Assembly (NCBI GenBank): GCA_002420305.1
Contig: DIHT01000109.1
Span: forward strand, 1 to 6,814
Source of the DNA: Akkermansiaceae bacterium UBA5689
GTDB taxonomy: Bacteria > Verrucomicrobiota > Verrucomicrobiia > Verrucomicrobiales > Akkermansiaceae
Direction of reading: 5' to 3'
Length of the DNA stretch: 6,814 bases
Part shown: positions 5,129-6,814 of the stretch, one piece after another
How positions within the stretch are numbered: position 1 is the first letter of the stretch
How the letters are laid out: each line of letters starts with the position of its first letter
Translations under genes and position numbers: made by a program
The notes under the pieces: generated by a model
Told to the model about the DNA's origin: nothing
Database searches by the model: none
Seen by the model: only the letters and a program-made list of their open reading frames with translations

Positions 5129-6814
5129 TTACTGCGCTACCTCGATTACCCCGGGATTTCCCAGTAATTCGACTGAAAAATCCTCCATCCCACCGCCGAG
5201 GAGCCCCACTACCGTCACAGTGCAGGTTCCCTTCTTGCGGCTGAGCTCTATCACATCGCTAACGCCCTCCCTCGAACCTTTCACCTCTGTGCCATCTACA
5301 AAAACTGTCAGGTCACTCAATTTACCACTGAGCTTAAACGAAATCTTCGCAGCCTCGTTTACCTGCAAGCGGAACCGGGCCACTCCGTATCGTTCCCTGC
5401 CTCTTCCAACCACTCTGGGCAGCTCTTCCCCCGGCACAGTGCCGTTTACTCGCGCTACCAATGGTGCCCACTGGTAACTCTCAATATTCTCCGTAAAGAT
5501 CTTCTTGCCGTAGTGTCCAATAGCGTCGCGCGTACGCCCATGAGGCTGGAGAACCTCCCAGGAGCGCACGAAGCGTTGCGCCGTTGTCTTGTAAGGCCCT
5601 TCCTTCCCCAGCTCGGAAAGAAATCGGATCAAATCCACGAATTCGTCCTCGCGCAGCTGTGCGGTAAGCCCCATTGGCATGAGCGAAACCGGGCTCACGT
5701 TAGTAGTTGCCACTTCCTTTCTGGGCACTCTGATCTCCACCCCCTTTGCATCGCGCACCACGATTTCCGTATCATCCTGCCTGGCAATTGCACCCGCTAT
5801 CACATCGCCCGCCCGGGTAGTTACCACCGCGGTATGGTAGCCCTCCTTGATCTTCTTACTGGGCTCCAGCATCGACTCAATGAGGTAGTCTACCGGAGCA
5901 CTCGCCCCAATGCTCACTAGATCCGGCCCTATAATACCGCCTGCTCCACCAATGGCATGACACACAATGCACTGCATCCCCGCCCGGCGGTAGGCCTGTT
6001 CTCCACGGACCGCGCTCCCCTCCGCTGCCACCCGCAACATCATAGCCTCCATCTCGGCATTACTAAGTTTAAGCTTCATAGGCCTCAGGCTACCCGCCTT
6101 TCGAAAGACCTCGATCAGGGCCTCTGACTTGTTGGCCGAACTTCCCGCATGATTCAATCCCACAAGAGCCATCGAGGGCTTAATGGCTGACCCAGGGCGC
6201 TCCAGCACCTCGGCCAGAGCAGACGGCCCATTCTTATTCACCAGAAAGGCGTCCACAATCATCCGCACGTCCTCCGCTCTGCTCGCTCCCTGGAGGAGGG
6301 ATACGGCTAACTCCGCTCCAGCCTTGGGATCGAGACGAGTCTGCCCCACCACCGCACGGAGGCGCTTACCGAACTCCATTCCGACATTCCGCGCCGTAGC
6401 TGAGAAAAACTGCTCTGTCTTGTCTCCTCCAAGTGCCCGCAAACCCTCCAGAGCGGCATTAGAGGAGACAGCTTCCGGCCCGAGGAAGGCCTTTTCAAGA
6501 GGTTCCCGGGACTCCTCCAACTTCCACATTCCGGCCAACGCGGCAGCCTCCGCAAAAACCGCCCCGTTCCCTCTCTCGAGAAACCGGTTCAGCCTGCCCA
6601 GACGGCCGGTAGGCCGCTGCTTACGCAAACGAACAGCATCCCGCAGACCCCGCAGGGCTCTTATCTGGCGGGACTCTGGCGCGCCATCCCCAAGCGCTAC
6701 AGAGAAAAGAACTTCCAGATGGTTTCCCTCACCCACATTTGCAATCCAGCTGATCACTTCGTCGAGCTGGGCCTCGGTCTCGAACTCTCCCTCTGCCAGC
6801 GACTTGAGAACATG
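5129..6814 (-). CDS. PVC-type haem-binding CxxCH protein with HEAT-like region, N-terminus cut off by the window edge
   Basis: The frame is open from the right edge (6814) to the TAA at 5129, giving 561 visible residues. A GTG at 6757 could be read as a start, but codons before it stay open and family members are usually much longer, with an N-terminal PVC-type dehydrogenase-like propeller, so the gene most likely begins outside the window. Visible residues 1 to about 245 are helical, HEAT/ARM-like repeats. The c-type haem site CIVCH follows at 282-286 (bases 5957-5971), then the family pattern GGAGGIIGPDL, an ESMLEPSKKIKEGYHT stretch and SLMPMGL (378-384), whose methionine is a candidate axial haem ligand. 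The last 150 or so residues look like a beta-sandwich with a VFVDGTEV strand pair. The protein should act in the periplasm, with covalent haem, in electron transfer or sugar oxidation. It converges on the lipoprotein gene; no terminator was found after its stop. Family confidence is high; the substrate is unknown. Confidence 0.9.
   Translation of the reverse strand, partial: HVLKSLAEGEFETEAQLDEVISWIANVGEGNHLEVLFSVALGDGAPESRQIRALRGLRDAVRLRKQRPTGRLGRLNRFLERGNGAVFAEAAALAGMWKLEESREPLEKAFLGPEAVSSNAALEGLRALGGDKTEQFFSATARNVGMEFGKRLRAVVGQTRLDPKAGAELAVSLLQGASRAEDVRMIVDAFLVNKNGPSALAEVLERPGSAIKPSMALVGLNHAGSSANKSEALIEVFRKAGSLRPMKLKLSNAEMEAMMLRVAAEGSAVRGEQAYRRAGMQCIVCHAIGGAGGIIGPDLVSIGASAPVDYLIESMLEPSKKIKEGYHTAVVTTRAGDVIAGAIARQDDTEIVVRDAKGVEIRVPRKEVATTNVSPVSLMPMGLTAQLREDEFVDLIRFLSELGKEGPYKTTAQRFVRSWEVLQPHGRTRDAIGHYGKKIFTENIESYQWAPLVARVNGTVPGEELPRVVGRGRERYGVARFRLQVNEAAKISFKLSGKLSDLTVFVDGTEVKGSREGVSDVIELSRKKGTCTVTVVGLLGGGMEDFSVELLGNPGVIEVAQ

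Noticed and set aside
5513..5920. A 135-codon plus-strand frame opposite the haem protein
   Set aside because: The opposite strand encodes the conserved haem-domain tail, so this is a shadow frame.
6755..6757. GTG at 6757 as the true start of the haem protein
   Set aside because: The frame remains open to the window edge, the protein would lack a signal peptide needed for a periplasmic c-type haem, and family members are normally longer.

Overview
The window looks like chromosomal DNA from a PVC-group bacterium, most likely Verrucomicrobiota and less likely Planctomycetota. Four things suggest this. There are two divergent Gfo/Idh/MocA-type dehydrogenases with twin-arginine (Tat) signals. 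There is a large protein with HEAT-like helices followed by a PVC-type CxxCH haem domain. There is a short lipoprotein with tryptophan-rich strands, and most starts lack a clear Shine-Dalgarno. The assignment rests on family patterns recalled from memory, not on a search.

Layout. On the minus strand, reading right to left from about 2617, there are three genes in a row: a Tat-exported oxidoreductase (2617-1388), a small HEAT-like helical protein (1348-809) and a ribokinase/PfkB sugar kinase (743 to beyond base 1, C-terminus missing). A 186-base divergent spacer (2618-2803) separates this set from a plus-strand pair: a second Tat-exported oxidoreductase (2804-4195), then a hairpin, then a small lipoprotein (4268-4753). 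A 375-base convergent gap (4754-5128) holds no convincing gene but has a clear inverted repeat, a second overlapping hairpin and a pyrimidine-rich tract. The right end is filled by a minus-strand PVC-type cytochrome-like protein (5129 to beyond 6814, N-terminus missing).

How the parts may work together (inference). The two exported dehydrogenases probably oxidise or rearrange sugars or sugar-derived polyols in the periplasm. The haem protein could be part of a periplasmic electron-transfer or sugar-dehydrogenase system, and the kinase could phosphorylate a pentose-like product in the cytoplasm. This resembles the carbohydrate-catabolism islands of polysaccharide-degrading Verrucomicrobiota, but no glycoside hydrolase, sulfatase or transporter lies in the window, so the substrate cannot be named. 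I saw no tRNA, rRNA, CRISPR array, insertion sequence or clear sign of recent transfer. Nothing here is strong evidence for a wholly new system; the least explained part is the structured convergent gap.
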